From Cryptomeria japonica (Eukaryota; Streptophyta; Pinopsida; Cupressales; Cupressaceae), in the NCBI RefSeq assembly GCF_030272615.1, contig NC_081406.1, forward strand, positions 261,381,386 to 261,445,385: a stretch of DNA of 64,000 nt, written 5' to 3'. A program made the translations under genes and the position numbers. The notes under the pieces were generated by a model that made no database searches, was not told the DNA's origin, and saw only the letters and a program-made list of their open reading frames with translations. This document shows positions 38,265 through 49,376 of this stretch, one piece after another (the first letter of the stretch is position 1; every line of letters starts with the position of its first letter).

Positions 38265-38612
38265 TTTTGAAGCCCTTAATCTCCACCATTTTAAAAAAAA
38301 AATAGTAGTTTAGAAAGTAGACTTGAAGCACTCTGACTCTTGTTCTTGTTGCATCTTCAAATTTGGAGTCTAACTATCTTCAATTTGTTGTTGAAGTTCA
38401 AACTTTGTTGATTTCAGAAAAAAGTGGCATCTTAAGACCCCCTTTTAGTACCACAACTTGGTGCACATACCCTTTAACAACCTTTTTACCTTGACCAAGA
38501 ACATTACCATCAATGTCCATACCAACCCCAACAACATCTTTACTAACCCCAGAGAGCTTGTCTTCCTTCTCTTTCTCCCCACTCTTCAACTCTTGAACCT
38601 TGTTATTAAGAA

Positions 38613-38628
38613 GGGTAAGTGCACCAAG
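38613..38628 (+). repeat. Third copy of the foldback terminus
   Basis: GGGTAAGTGCACCAAG is repeated exactly here, 140 bp beyond the right end of the foldback structure and pointing rightward. It may be the left end of a second element that carries the multi-exon gene at 38,870-41,404. No matching right end was seen downstream in the window. Confidence 0.55.
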
Positions 38629-38787
38629 ATGGTGTGCAAAAAAATGGACACACCCCAAAAACAACTTGAAAATACTAATAACGCGAATGGGTTATTTACA
38701 ATTTTAAATAGCTCGTTTGCATTTTGGCTAGTTTTATCGAGCCTAAACAAAGCAAAAATGTGTACGGGGTTTATATTAGAATAAACA

Positions 38788-38819
38788 CGTACGGGTTTTA
38801 GTTTTTAAAACCCCGTACG
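38788..38819. repeat. CGTACGGG hairpin upstream of unknown gene
   Basis: CGTACGGGTTTTA and TAAAACCCCGTACG pair as an inverted repeat with a short loop; a direct copy GTACGGGGTTTA lies just upstream at about 38,762. A TATAAAAA sequence follows at 38,832, so this may be promoter structure or a subterminal transposon repeat. Confidence 0.55.
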
Positions 38820-38873
38820 CGTTTTGCTGTGTATAAAAAAAATTTATTGCGGTCAATTGGGTCATTTTCACCC

Positions 38874-41404
38874 ATGATCGCACAAAATTGTTTGGAAGGG
38901 TTTTGGAGCAACAAATACATGAATGGGGTTTTGAAGACCAAAGCCATCCACAATGCCAAGGCAACCAAGAGGTATGAAGCTCAATTTTTTTTATCCATTT
39001 TATCTATTTGGAATTTGATTGTGAATTCATTATTTTATTTTATTTTTATTTTTTTTTGTTATATATGCATGTCAAATTTTGAAAATATTGCCCCCTAGCA
39101 AGACACACCTCCTGAGAACTTAGGGAAGAACCCACAACCAGACCCTCAAGATACAAACCCTCCATCTCTTCCAATAGACCATTCACAAGCTACATAGGAG
39201 GATTCGATAAATCAATTAACACAAAACACTGCTAAAATAACTAGATTGGTGAATATATTGAAGGCATATGAGGATGAGCATAATTCATCCCTTTCCATAG
39301 CCCTAGAATCAATGTCTAGTAGTGTCAATGAAGTTTCCAAATAAGTTACAAAATGGGCAAGCTATAGGGATCGATGTGCTTTTTATGCTAGTGGGTTGTC
39401 CTATAATGAAGTGAAAAAAATATATATAAGTAAAGCACAAATATGTGCTCTTTTTAATGACCCCAAACCCACTGAGACCTTACCTCTTAATTAAAATAGG
39501 TTTCCTATACACTGGTGTAACCATTTGGTGATGAAAAATGCTTTTTGGAATAGGTGGTGGATGGTCTTTGACCAACCACCTTGTAATAATTTTAAGGTTA
39601 CATTATATTTTTTGAGGAAACTATATTGTGAGTTTATCCTCAATGAGAGGTCAGACTATTTTGATATGAGAGAGTTCCAAGGTAGAGGTGGAGGCTCTTC
39701 TCAAGATAGACCTGGAGCCCAGAGGGTACTAAACCCCCAAAATCGCATCCCTCTAGTAGCAAAACCTGTGGTCCATGTCATGGTCCCAATAGCCCTGAAA
39801 GAGTTGATGGAGGTACAGACTCTTTAGGTGGCCACTACATTGACTGATGTAATCATTCAGCATGGAACACAATTATCACACCCTCTTGTCCCAGACGATG
39901 ATGCAGTAGTTGAACCATCTGGTCATGGTGAGCCCATTCAGCATGTGTGTTCTAGTTGTTCAGGTATATGCTCTGGGATAGATATCGAAGGAAATCCAGA
40001 TGGTTCCACATCCCATCTATGTACATGTTGCGGGGGTAGATGTCAGGCTAGCATTGTAGAGGATGTAGCACTAACTGGTGATTTGATGGATATGGTGTTT
40101 GGTCGTTAGACATAGACTCGAGTGTGTTGATTTGAATTGATAACCTTTTATTTATCAATCACTTAAAACTTGTAAATGTAAATAATTTTTCATTTATAGA
40201 TCGATTTAAATTGATACAAACAATATGTGTTTCAGGATGCAGTAAATGGTGTTAATACACCATCTCATATTCCTCCCACTGTTGTTGCAGCTGTAGCTTC
40301 GACGCATGAAGTAAAAATTTTGTAACATGTTAAAATAGAATAGTACCTTGAATTCAAAAAAAAAAATTTAAGATATACTAAATCTCTTTCATGTATATTT
40401 ATTTTGTGTTTTATAGGCATTGTGAAGGGATCAAATGTCCTAGATTGATAATGTCACACTTTCGGCCATTGATTTTGGCCTAGAAAGCTATGTGGTATCA
40501 TATTTTGCACACCTCTTATTTATGTATCTTTTTTAATATGCAAGTCATTTAAATTTAGATTTGTTAAATTTTGTTTAATATTATCTATTGATATCTCTTG
40601 TGTTAATTTTGTTTCTTTTAGGGTACCCCGCGTGTGTCTAGGACACCTCCTAGGCAAAATAAATCCTTGAGGACACCAAAACGTCAAAAGGTAATTGAAC
40701 ACGTTTTTAATTGACACAGTTGTTTGAAAAGATTGAAATTGTCTTAATTGGAACTTTTAGATTGATTAGTTTTTTTTGTCTCTTTTATATACAACAACAA
40801 TTGTGCTTTGTAGAATTGATGAATGCACTTGATATGCCAGAGGATCAAGAGAGGGAAGAGGTATGTATCTCTACTTTATTTTCTTGATTTGATGATTATA
40901 TGCACATTTACATGTAAACTTTAGATAAATTATAATCTTATCATTTTTCATATAGGAAATAGCCATAGTTGCTTCATCAATGGTGAACCCTCCTAGGTCA
41001 ACAGGGGAAGCATTTGAGGATCTGGTACGCTTTTGTTCTATATATTGCAGATTTTAGTGTTTTTGATCTATATATGTTATTACCTTGTATTAATTGTATT
41101 TAACCTGCAATAGGCCCCTTTGAGATTTGGCCATAACATGGATCCTCTCAAGTACCAATTTAAGAGGACTCCTAAGACTGACAAGGCAAGGAGAAAAAGA
41201 TGGTAGATCCCAAATCAACAGATGAGGTAATCTATAATTCAGTTGCAAAGAAATTATAGTTGAATGTATAGCTATGTTGATAATTGTGAACCATTTTTCA
41301 CAAAAGGGTTCTAACTTGGCTTTTGAATTGTGGTTGTGCAGTCATCTACAAAGTTGTGTACTACATCAAAGAGGCTCGATTTTGATGATCCACCACAACT
41401 ATAG
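38874..41404 (+). pseudogene. Unknown multi-exon gene with CAR/TGG-to-stop decay
   Basis: I do not recognise the protein. A TATAAAAA (38,832) precedes a first exon from 38,874 (MIAQNCLEGF; tentative, its phase does not fit the next). A long exon at 39,099 to about 40,100 holds one frame with SYRDRCAFYASGLSYNEV, FWNRWWMVFDQPP and a cysteine-rich stretch HVCSSCSGICSG...CTCCGGRC. Further short exons show good splice borders: 40,236-40,310, about 40,419-40,500, 40,622-40,690, a short one near 40,815-40,860, 40,956-41,024, about 41,115-41,226, and a last one from about 41,342 to the TAG at 41,402-41,404 (ends DFDDPPQL). Four stops in the long exon are TAG or TAA where CAA/CAG would restore reading; the 40,419 exon has TGA and TAG where TGG would fit. 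It could be the accessory protein of a DNA transposon or a lineage-specific host gene. Confidence 0.5.
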
Positions 41405-42776
41405 GATCATATAGTGTTAGTTGTCGTCCTCAAAAGACCAATATATCTATATATTCTACATTTTGATTGTATATCAATCTGGACGTGGCATATGCCACAT
41501 TTTGGTAAAACTTTTATTGACTTGGCATATATGCCATTTTTGTATACATACATAATTATTATGCATTTTGATATATATAAATGTTGATATTTGATCCAAT
41601 TTGTTCATTGTGTGCATGTCTTTGTACTTTGAAACTTAAATATTTACAATTGAAATGTGATCCAATTATAGCATATTGTGGATTTATCAAATTAGAATCC
41701 AATAGAATTTATTAATTTTTACAATAGTCTCTGCATAGTGGTATGAGTCATGATCATTACATGGAATTTGTTTGACAATTTTATCATTGATGTGCATCCA
41801 AATCTTGTAAGATGTATACTATATTTGTGTATATTTACATGATGAAGACACATTGATCAGTCATGAGCCACATAAAGACATATGTTGAAAACATATCAGA
41901 CACGAAGCGATCACATGAATACATAAGACATATGAATACACTCAAGCAAAAAGTAACTCCTTCATGTAGGAAGTATTCACATGAACGTGCATGAATGCAT
42001 GAAGACACAAAGCTTAATCAAAGGGTCTACTTAATACATGCATTGTTAGATTCTTTCTTTTTAACTTTAGTGTCAATCTTTGTTAATGCAAGTGTCAACC
42101 TTTGTTACTACTCTGGTTTTAAGAAGAAGAGGATGTGAACATAACCAAAGCACTTAGAGACCAAATAGAATAGGACTCATCAAAGTTTACAGAGACTAAA
42201 TACAATTATGATCACATTTGATCCATAGTAATTATCACTGGATGGTTTTGATTCCTTTCCTTTATATATCTCAATGTGAGTTGTGTGGGAGCACCCTCAT
42301 GCTCACAATGGTCAAGTTTGGGTTTTTGTCTTGTTTTGTGTTGTTTCATCTAAATAAGGTCATTTGGGACCATTAATGATCATTTGGAGTCGTTTGTGAA
42401 AGTTTGGAGCCATTTGGATAAAAGATGTAAAAGTTGCGTAGTTGTTGTCAAAGTTGCTCAGTTGTTGTCAAAGTTGTCAAATTTTGGGGCAGATGATGGA
42501 AACCACTTGTGTGGTCATAAATAGGCATCTTCAACATGACCCAAGGGTTAAAAAACTTTGTATTGAATTTTTTAATAAAGTTGGAATCAATTTGGAGACT
42601 ATTTCTATGTGTTTTCTTGCAATATTGTTTCTCTTTCACATTGTGTGAATTGTACGGATCAAATAAAGACCCGAGACTTGTTTTAAATGTTAGATATGTG
42701 AATCTAGTTTCATTTTCACTTTATTTCATCAATTTTCACCCAATAATTTAGGAGATAATGCAATTTCTTTAAAAAC
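41405..42776. other. Unassigned AT-rich DNA
   Basis: No gene is visible. A GGCATATGCCACATTTTGG segment and a GGCATATATGCCATTTTTGT segment near 41,480-41,560 form a small imperfect palindromic repeat. CATGAAGACACA-like words recur at 41,840-42,010. Confidence 0.45.
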
Positions 42777-44190
42777 GGTGTGAATACCATTAGATGCATG
42801 CAATGCAAGGTTGCAAGATAGGCTAATTTTCATTTTGTTTGTCATGGGAATGAACTAATAGCATGAGTGCATTTGGGTGGGCAGTTTTACGGTAGGCATG
42901 CTCCTATTGTGCCTCCCAACTCGTCGAAACGTCCAGAGCCATACCCTACCAACACCATCCCTCAAGTGCCCTAAGTCCAAAAAATTGTCAAACTTTGACG
43001 GAGAATTTCTCATAATCTTGGATGCATACAAATGATCTATTTGAAGCTATAGGTTCATGTCACACCCATCTACAATGACCTATCTTGTATTTTGAAGAAT
43101 CGAAGCCATTTTTCACAAGGTAGCATTTTTCAGTTGGTGCGAAAACTATTAGATGCATGCAATGCAAGATTAAAAAATAGGCTAACTTTCATTTCATTCA
43201 TCATGGGCATGAACTACCAACACAAATGTGTCTGGGTGGGAAGTTTTACAATAGGAATGCTCCTTTTGTGCCTCCCAACTTGCCAAAATGTCCAGAGCCA
43301 TACCCTACCGACGCCATCCCTCAAGTGCCCTAAGTCTAATGTCAAACTTTGATGGATTGTTTCTCAGAATCCAGGATGCATAGGAATGATCTGTTTGAAG
43401 CTATAGGTTCATGTCACGCCCATCTACAATGAGCTATCTCGGATTTTGAAGACTCAGAGCCATTTTCACAGGGTAAAAAAATTTCAATTGGTGCAAAAAC
43501 CGTCAAATGCATGCAATGCAAGGTTGCAAAATAGGCTAACTTTAAATTTTTTTCGTGGGAATGAACATGTCTAAGTGGGCACATTTACAGTAGGCACGCT
43601 CCTATTATGCCTCCCAACTCGTTGGAACGTCTAGAGCCATACCCTACCGATGTCATCCCTCAAGTGCCCTAAGTCCAAAAAATTGTCAAACTTTGACAGA
43701 CTGTTTCTCAGAATCCAAGATGCATACGAATGATTTATTTGAAGCTATAGGTTCATGTCACGACCATCTATAATGACCTATCTTTGATTTTGAAGGCTCG
43801 GAACCATTTTCACAGGGTAGCATTTTTTCAGTTGGTGTGAAAGTCGTCAGATGTATGCAATGCAAGGTTGCAAGATAGGCTAACTTTCATTTTGTTCATC
43901 ATGTGCATGAACTACCAGCACAAGCGCGTCTAGGTGGCCAGTTTTATAGTAGGCATGCTCTTGTTGTGCCTCCCAACTCTTTGGAACATCCAGAGCCATA
44001 CCATATCGGCGCCATCCCTCAAGTGCCCTAAGTCCAAAATTTTTTCAAACTTTGACAAACTATTTCTCAGAATCTAGGATGCATACGAATGATCTGTTTG
44101 AAGCTATAGGTTCATGTCATGCCCATCTACAATGACCTATCTCATATTTTGAAGACGAAGCCATTTTAACAAGGTAGCATTTTTTCAGTT
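42777..44190. repeat. ~355-bp tandem repeat, four copies
   Basis: Units start at about 42,777, 43,136, 43,490 and 43,834, with a fifth start at 44,190. Each begins near GGTGNGAAAACNNTTAGATGC and contains CCCAACTCGTCGAAACGTCC, CTCAAGTGCCCTAAGTCC and GAAGCTATAGGTTCATGTCA variants. Spacings read 359, 354, 344 and 356 bp. No frame stays open through a unit, so it is non-coding. Confidence 0.92.
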
Positions 44191-44329
44191 GGTATGAAAA
44201 CAAATTTAGGTGATATACTCATGAATAGTCATACAAAATTTCAAGTATAATCATAAATACAAAATGCATCACAAAATTCCATTTATGCATTTATAATCAA
44301 ACAATACAAAAATTACATATACAAAAATG

Positions 44330-44570
44330 TGTCTCTAAATATTAATAGATCAACTCATGGCTATTTAAATGTACAAAAAAATTATTTACAAATCAGCTCA
44401 TGGCCATTTCTATATAATTTGGCATTTAAATATGCACAATTCACATTATGGTTGTTTAAATATACAAAATTTGGCATCTAAATATGCACAAATCAAGTCA
44501 TTGCCATTTAAATGTGTAAAAAATTTCCTCTAAATATGCACAAATTAGGTCATTGACATTTCTATATACA
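44330..44570. repeat. Short AT-rich tandem repeat (~60 bp)
   Basis: About four diverged units share AAATATGCACAA, TCATGGCCATTT and ATGTACAAAA. It lies between the 355-bp repeat and the transposase-like relic. Confidence 0.65.
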
Positions 44571-44689
44571 AAAAATGAATATAGAACAATTTCCCAACGA
44601 TATATACAAAATTCTCAAAATTATTCTACTCTGAACGTAGAATCATTGTAATGCTCCAACACATTGAAAAATTGTAGATGACCTCAAAT

Positions 44690-47600
44690 CAATCAAGCGA
44701 ACCTACTGGATCAGCCCTAATCCTTATTGTGTCAAGTATTGCCTCGTGCTTAGATTCACAAACTTTCCATAAATTCTTGTTATGAGGTCTACCACAATAC
44801 TTAATCAATTGAATATTTGTTGCAACAACAAGGTTGGAGAAATGAAGAATATGCATGCGTGTTTCAAAGTCCTCAAACAACCAAACATTAGAATTCTTGA
44901 TAGGGTATCTTCTAAGTAATGTCCCTGTCACGACAACAAACCCTATTGGGTACTCAATACCCTCTCCGTCAATGATTGTGGTTGTCAATTTTCTTTTAGG
45001 CTCAATACAATAACACAAAAAGTAATTTGTTCATTCTTCATTGTTCTCCTCTGTAGCAACTGTGTACACATGACCTACTTTTTATAGAATGATAATTAAT
45101 ACCAAAAACAATGTGAGATTTAACAAAATGAGCCAAAAAAATTCTTGCAAATAATTTAACCAAAAAAATCACCTAGTTCCACTAGATCTGATACTGATGC
45201 TTCCATCTGGTTCAATTGCAGTGTTTGGAACTTGATACGTATCAATGGGAACCAATAGTCTACAAGACCATTTGTCAACCCACTCTTGTGATTCACATTC
45301 TTCCCAAAAAAAAATCATACATGAAGAGCAATAACATGCAATATGTCTAGTCTTAGCCAATAATGGCATGTTGTGATGGTTAAGTTGTTGTATTGTTGTT
45401 CTTGCCATCAAGGTTCAAATCCCACTGGTTCATAGCTTCGGGTTAAAAGCGTTTACCCCTTTAAAAAAAAAAAAACATGCAATCTGTCTAGTTTAAATTA
45501 CTAGTGAACTTGCATTTGAACTTCTAAATGAGTGCATGTCACTCGATCCTACAACTGTACAACAATCTTGATAGTTTTAAATTTTAGATTCACTGATCAA
45601 CCAAAAATATATATGAACCATACATGTACCTACATTACCTGGTCCCATCGTAGAGTTACACCATCGCACAATTGTTTTTGCATCTATCAACTCAGCACCA
45701 CCTTTGTACTTCAATTCTTATCTAGCAAGGGCTATTTTTATGCATGCTCATGCGCCATCATTCTCTCCCTTTTTATGTCCATCCTAAGTGAAATTCCAAA
45801 AATATTGTACATTGCTTGTCACATGCATCCTAGTCAACCAATACAACATCCTTGCATTCTTGAATTGTGAGGTGCAATTATCTGACCACATTATGTGTTG
45901 GTTGTGTCTTATGTTTTTTTCCTTTAAATTATCATAAAAAACTTTAAAGCACCCTTGTACAAACTCTGACGAATGAGTACGATCATCACTTTTGTAGAAG
46001 TGATACTCTCTTAAAACCTTTCTATACTCCTTTGTGCTATCATTTGCATACATGAATGCTATGTCTACAAAAATAGTAACTTGTATAGAATGGTAATACA
46101 TAGATTGCACTTCATTTTGAGGTTGTAGTGTATAATTATCAACAAAATCAATGATAGAGACAATGGTACCAATATGAAATGTGTCCTTACATAACTTGAA
46201 TTGTTCATCTAGCCACCGAGCTCTATGTGTATGCAGTATGTACTCATAAACTAGTTTCTATGGAAACATTTTCATAAATTTAGCTACACATATATCAGTT
46301 TTTACTCACTCACGTCTCTTCAATTCTTTTCCCTCTTTAACCCCATATGTGGTTGTCTTGTATTTTCCAAAAGAAACTAGTTTTTTACCAATTTCATGCA
46401 TGCTCTCCAAATGTACACATCTTGGTAAATGTTGCAAACCACCACATGTAGCACAAGAACCTTTCAAACACATCATTCTATAATAAATGCAACCATCATC
46501 TCTTTTACATAGCACACTTGAAATAAATTTTCTTGGTGACTTAGGAGGTGCTTGTATACTGCATTCCTACAAAACATCGTTAGTGTGCAAAGTACAACAT
46601 ATATGACGATAAACATCATAGTGCATGGAAAATTCAATATGCATCCTACAACAACACGTGGTGCATACATAATTAATCTTAACATAAAAAGGTTTTTCCA
46701 TTTCAAAAAATCTTTGGCTAATTCTTATTTGAGGAAACTTTTGAAAGAATATTTCATATAATTTTGTTTGAGTCATATCCAAATAGTGTTTGGCATGTGG
46801 CTCGTGATTTCTAGATCCAATTCGCCTTCTAACAACATCTCTTTGGTTGGGTGAAACCCTTGTGTTGTCATACCAAAAATTTTCAATTAATTTTCTTAGT
46901 GCATCAACAACAACCTTGTCTTTGCGTGGTAGTCTACCCGAGAACACCCAAAGAGAATTATTGTTAGGATCCTCTATTTGCTCCTGCCTCTCTAATGTTT
47001 TATGTAATATTGTTTTGCTTATGTTTAATGACTTGCTTGTTTTGCTTATTAAATGATCTTTTTTTTAATTTTACTGTCCATTATGGTTGATGTGATAACA
47101 CGTCGAATGACCTTAGAATCTTTAGTACGTGATTTTGTATCAATTGCTTGATATGCATCAAATAGATTTCTCACAATAGTTCTTTCAGTATTATTTTCGG
47201 ATGATCTTAAGCCAATAATTTTCATTCTCTCTAAATTTCAGATTTTTAATCATTTCAATTATTAATTGGCATCTTGCAGTTTGATTTAAGCTTTCAAAAT
47301 AGTGTCGCCATATTCTTTTAATCATTCTTCTACAAGTTCATTCATGTAATTTATCAGGCATTGGCTTCAAAATATTTTCATCGATGTCAATTAGATACTT
47401 GGTTTCCTACGGATAATTCTAGGAGGTGTTAACATTGGTGCATTACGTGCTTTAGGTACATTCATCGCATCAAATTGAAAAAGTGTATGTTCACCATTTG
47501 ATTGATTATTCATTATGGTCTCTTCTTCAATTGCATTAGGTTAATTTGGTAAATCAAATTGAGTTGGTGCATGTGCATCGTTTGATTGATTATTGATCAT

Positions 47601-47856
47601 GGTCTCTTCTTCAATTGCATTAGGTTCATTCGGTAAATCAAATGTTGTTGGTGCATGTTCATCGTTTGTTTGGTTATTGATTGTGATTTCTTCTTCAATT
47701 GCATTAGGTTCATTTGGTACATCTAAATGAGATGTTGTAGATGGCATACCTTCTTGTCTCATTGTTCTTAGTTCACGTAATCTCTTCATACACTACCTTT
47801 GTCTTTCCTTTTCAGCCTCTTGTTGTTTGGATGTTCCTCGCTTGTTCTTTTCCATC
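44690..47856 (-). pseudogene. Probable DDE-type transposase relic (DFVDNY / SDNCTSQFKN)
   Basis: Read on the minus strand from an ATG at 47,856 (MEKNKRGTSKQQEAEKERQR). The N-terminus has three ~35-residue repeats ending in PNAIEEE (47,789-47,510). A basic region with FWYDNTRVSPNQRDVVRRR (46,870) is followed by cysteine/histidine clusters CTTCCCRMH...ICC (46,660-46,590) and CATCGGLQHLPRCVHLE (46,455-46,400). The core has IIDFVDNYTLQPQNEVQS (46,132-46,155) and MWSDNCTSQFKN (45,856-45,890). The last part includes ECESQEWVDKWSCRL and GEGIEYPIGFVV. The DFxxNY...EVQS and SDxCxSQFKN pairing resembles uncharacterised transposase-like proteins seen in many eukaryotes; two acidic motifs at this spacing suggest an RNase H-fold DDE enzyme. 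I cannot name the superfamily. Several TAA/TAG stops, frameshifts and a SINE insertion show it is dead. Confidence 0.6.
45334..45494 (+). mobile_element. tRNA-derived SINE with target-site duplications
   Basis: The body at 45,354-45,474 has a tRNA-like promoter: an A-box-like GTGATGGTTAAGTTG (about 45,373-45,387) and a B box GGTTCAAATCCCAC (45,412-45,425). It ends in a run of 12 A residues (45,463-45,474). The flanks ACATGCAATATGTCTAGTCT (45,334-45,353) and ACATGCAATCTGTCTAGTTT (45,475-45,494) are 20-bp target duplications with two mismatches. The element is about 121 bp and lies opposite in sense to the relic it interrupts. Transcription would be by RNA polymerase III. Confidence 0.85.
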
Positions 47857-48143
47857 GTTAATAACTATTGTCCTAAATAGAATCATTTTGCACATATATG
47901 TTACAAAAACATACAATTAAATCACTATAAAAATGAGCTTTATCATTATTTTTAATAATCTAAACTATTAAACAATCAGATTAACATTGAACAAACTAAT
48001 TAGAACAACAATTCAATCATTTGGACTCATACAAAAGAAAATGTTCACTTACTTTGACATAAAATTGTCGCAGAATCACTTGCAGTGGGACCTTCAACAA
48101 GTTCCAAAATTCCTTTTGTGGTCATTGAGGTCATTGACCAAAT
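47857..48143. other. Upstream flank of the transposase-like relic, then LTR-element target site
   Basis: AT-rich, no gene. It ends at the ACAAT target sequence of the LTR element; the right half of the interrupted site resumes at 55,949. Confidence 0.6.
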
Positions 48144-48148
48144 ACAAT

Positions 48149-49376
48149 TGTAAAGCGGAAAAATCGAACCCTAGTCGTTCTCCCCTCCCCAACTCCGAGG
48201 AGAGAGAAGGGAGAGTCACTAGGGTTGATGGTTTTCACTTGGGAGAGACTTTACATTCAAAAGAGGGGTTGAAACCCACAAGATCCAATCCCACGCAATG
48301 CAAGATTGGATTCTATATGAGTTTCAAGGGTTAAGACATCAAGGATACCCTCTTTTGTAAAGAAATGTAGATAGAAATATTAAGCTAGGAATGCATGTAA
48401 AGTGGGAAATATTCGCTTATAAACAGAGATAGGGTTATGATATGAAGCTGCGGACCTGGAATTAGTAGTAAAATGTCGAGATGGTGCTGTTCTGCAAATT
48501 TGAGCGAAAGTTGATGGGACGATGGCGCCCGGCGTGCACACTGTCCTCCGAAAAATCCGCGAAACGAAGGTGGATCTGTTCGTCTCTGCACAAGGATTCC
48601 AGATCTTCAATTACAGCCGCGTACCTGCAACCTACACACAGAAAAGAGAGGACGATTGGGGGGTTAGGGATGAGGGGTTTTCCTTTAGGTCAAACCCCGG
48701 TTTTGGAATTAACCAAGAAATGAGAATGCTGTAAATGTAATGTAAACAAGTATTGATACCTTGTTGTAAGAATGTTTGTATTCTTACATGCGAAGGTGTA
48801 ATGCATGTAGTATGTAATGTGTTGTAAGTGATCTCCTCTTCAATGGTTGAATCCTTGTCTTGAATGCAACACTTAGCCTTGAATGGAGACTTAGAATGTT
48901 CAATTGCTTGAAGGAATGCTTGAATGCTCGAATGCTTGAATGTTTGAATATCGCTTTCGCCTTTTGCACACATATGTCCTCCTCCCTTTTGAGAGAGGAA
49001 ATGTAGTTTATATACTTGTCAATTAGGGTTGATAGACTGATTTTCCCGACCTTAGGCCGACCAGGAAATGTTATTTTCCAATTTGCAAACATAAAGACCC
49101 GAGACCCAAAAGAGACCGGGCCCAAAAATAGGGCCAGGGACCAGGGCGCTGGGCGCCATGGTCCTGGGGGACCAGGGCACTGGGCGCCCTAGTCCTTCAT
49201 GGTCCCACCTCCAGGGACAGCGGGGTGCAAGGAGGATCAGGCCAGGGTTCTGAGAAATGCAGTTTTTGGTGTTATGAACAAGTTTCGGGGTCTCCATTTA
49301 GGTTCCGTGTTGCATCGCCATCGTGAAGACCCAAATGCAGTCGAAATTGCAAGTGTCACAATTTTAGGACGCTACA
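48149..49376 (-). repeat. 3' LTR (1,228 bp)
   Basis: Begins (plus sense) TGTAAAGCGGAAAAATCG and ends GGACGCTACA. It matches 54,728-55,943 with scattered substitutions and a few short indels, for example AAAAGAGGGGTTG against AAAAGGGGTTG, and an extra CCCTAGTCCTT-containing stretch near 49,187. Open frames inside (68-113 codons) occur in both LTRs and are not supported as genes. Confidence 0.95.

Larger units (their letters stand above)
29775..38472. mobile_element. Foldback-like element: long inverted arms around a satellite core
   Basis: The left arm (29,775-32,040) and right arm (36,401-38,472) are inverted copies with the parts in matching order. These are the terminus GGGTA(A/T)GTGCACCAAGTT, a segment around GTTGGATGCCCAAG, TTTGGCG palindromes, a segment around TAGAGGATCATAT, then a CT-rich (left) or GA-rich (right) block. 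The right arm carries about 0.65 kb extra near 37,720-38,400. TTTA flanks both ends directly (29,771-29,774 and 38,473-38,476), a possible 4-bp target duplication. The core is the 20-bp satellite. No transposase is encoded, so it would have to move in trans. Drosophila FB/Galileo elements are the closest known design; the superfamily here is unknown. Confidence 0.7.

Noticed and set aside
45354-45474. A functional tRNA gene
   Set aside because: The B box is good but the rest does not fold as a cloverleaf, and the poly-A tail and target duplications mark it as a SINE.
48380-49125. Frames of 68-113 codons in the LTRs
   Set aside because: They occur in both LTRs on the same and opposite strands and show no domain; LTR sequence, not genes.
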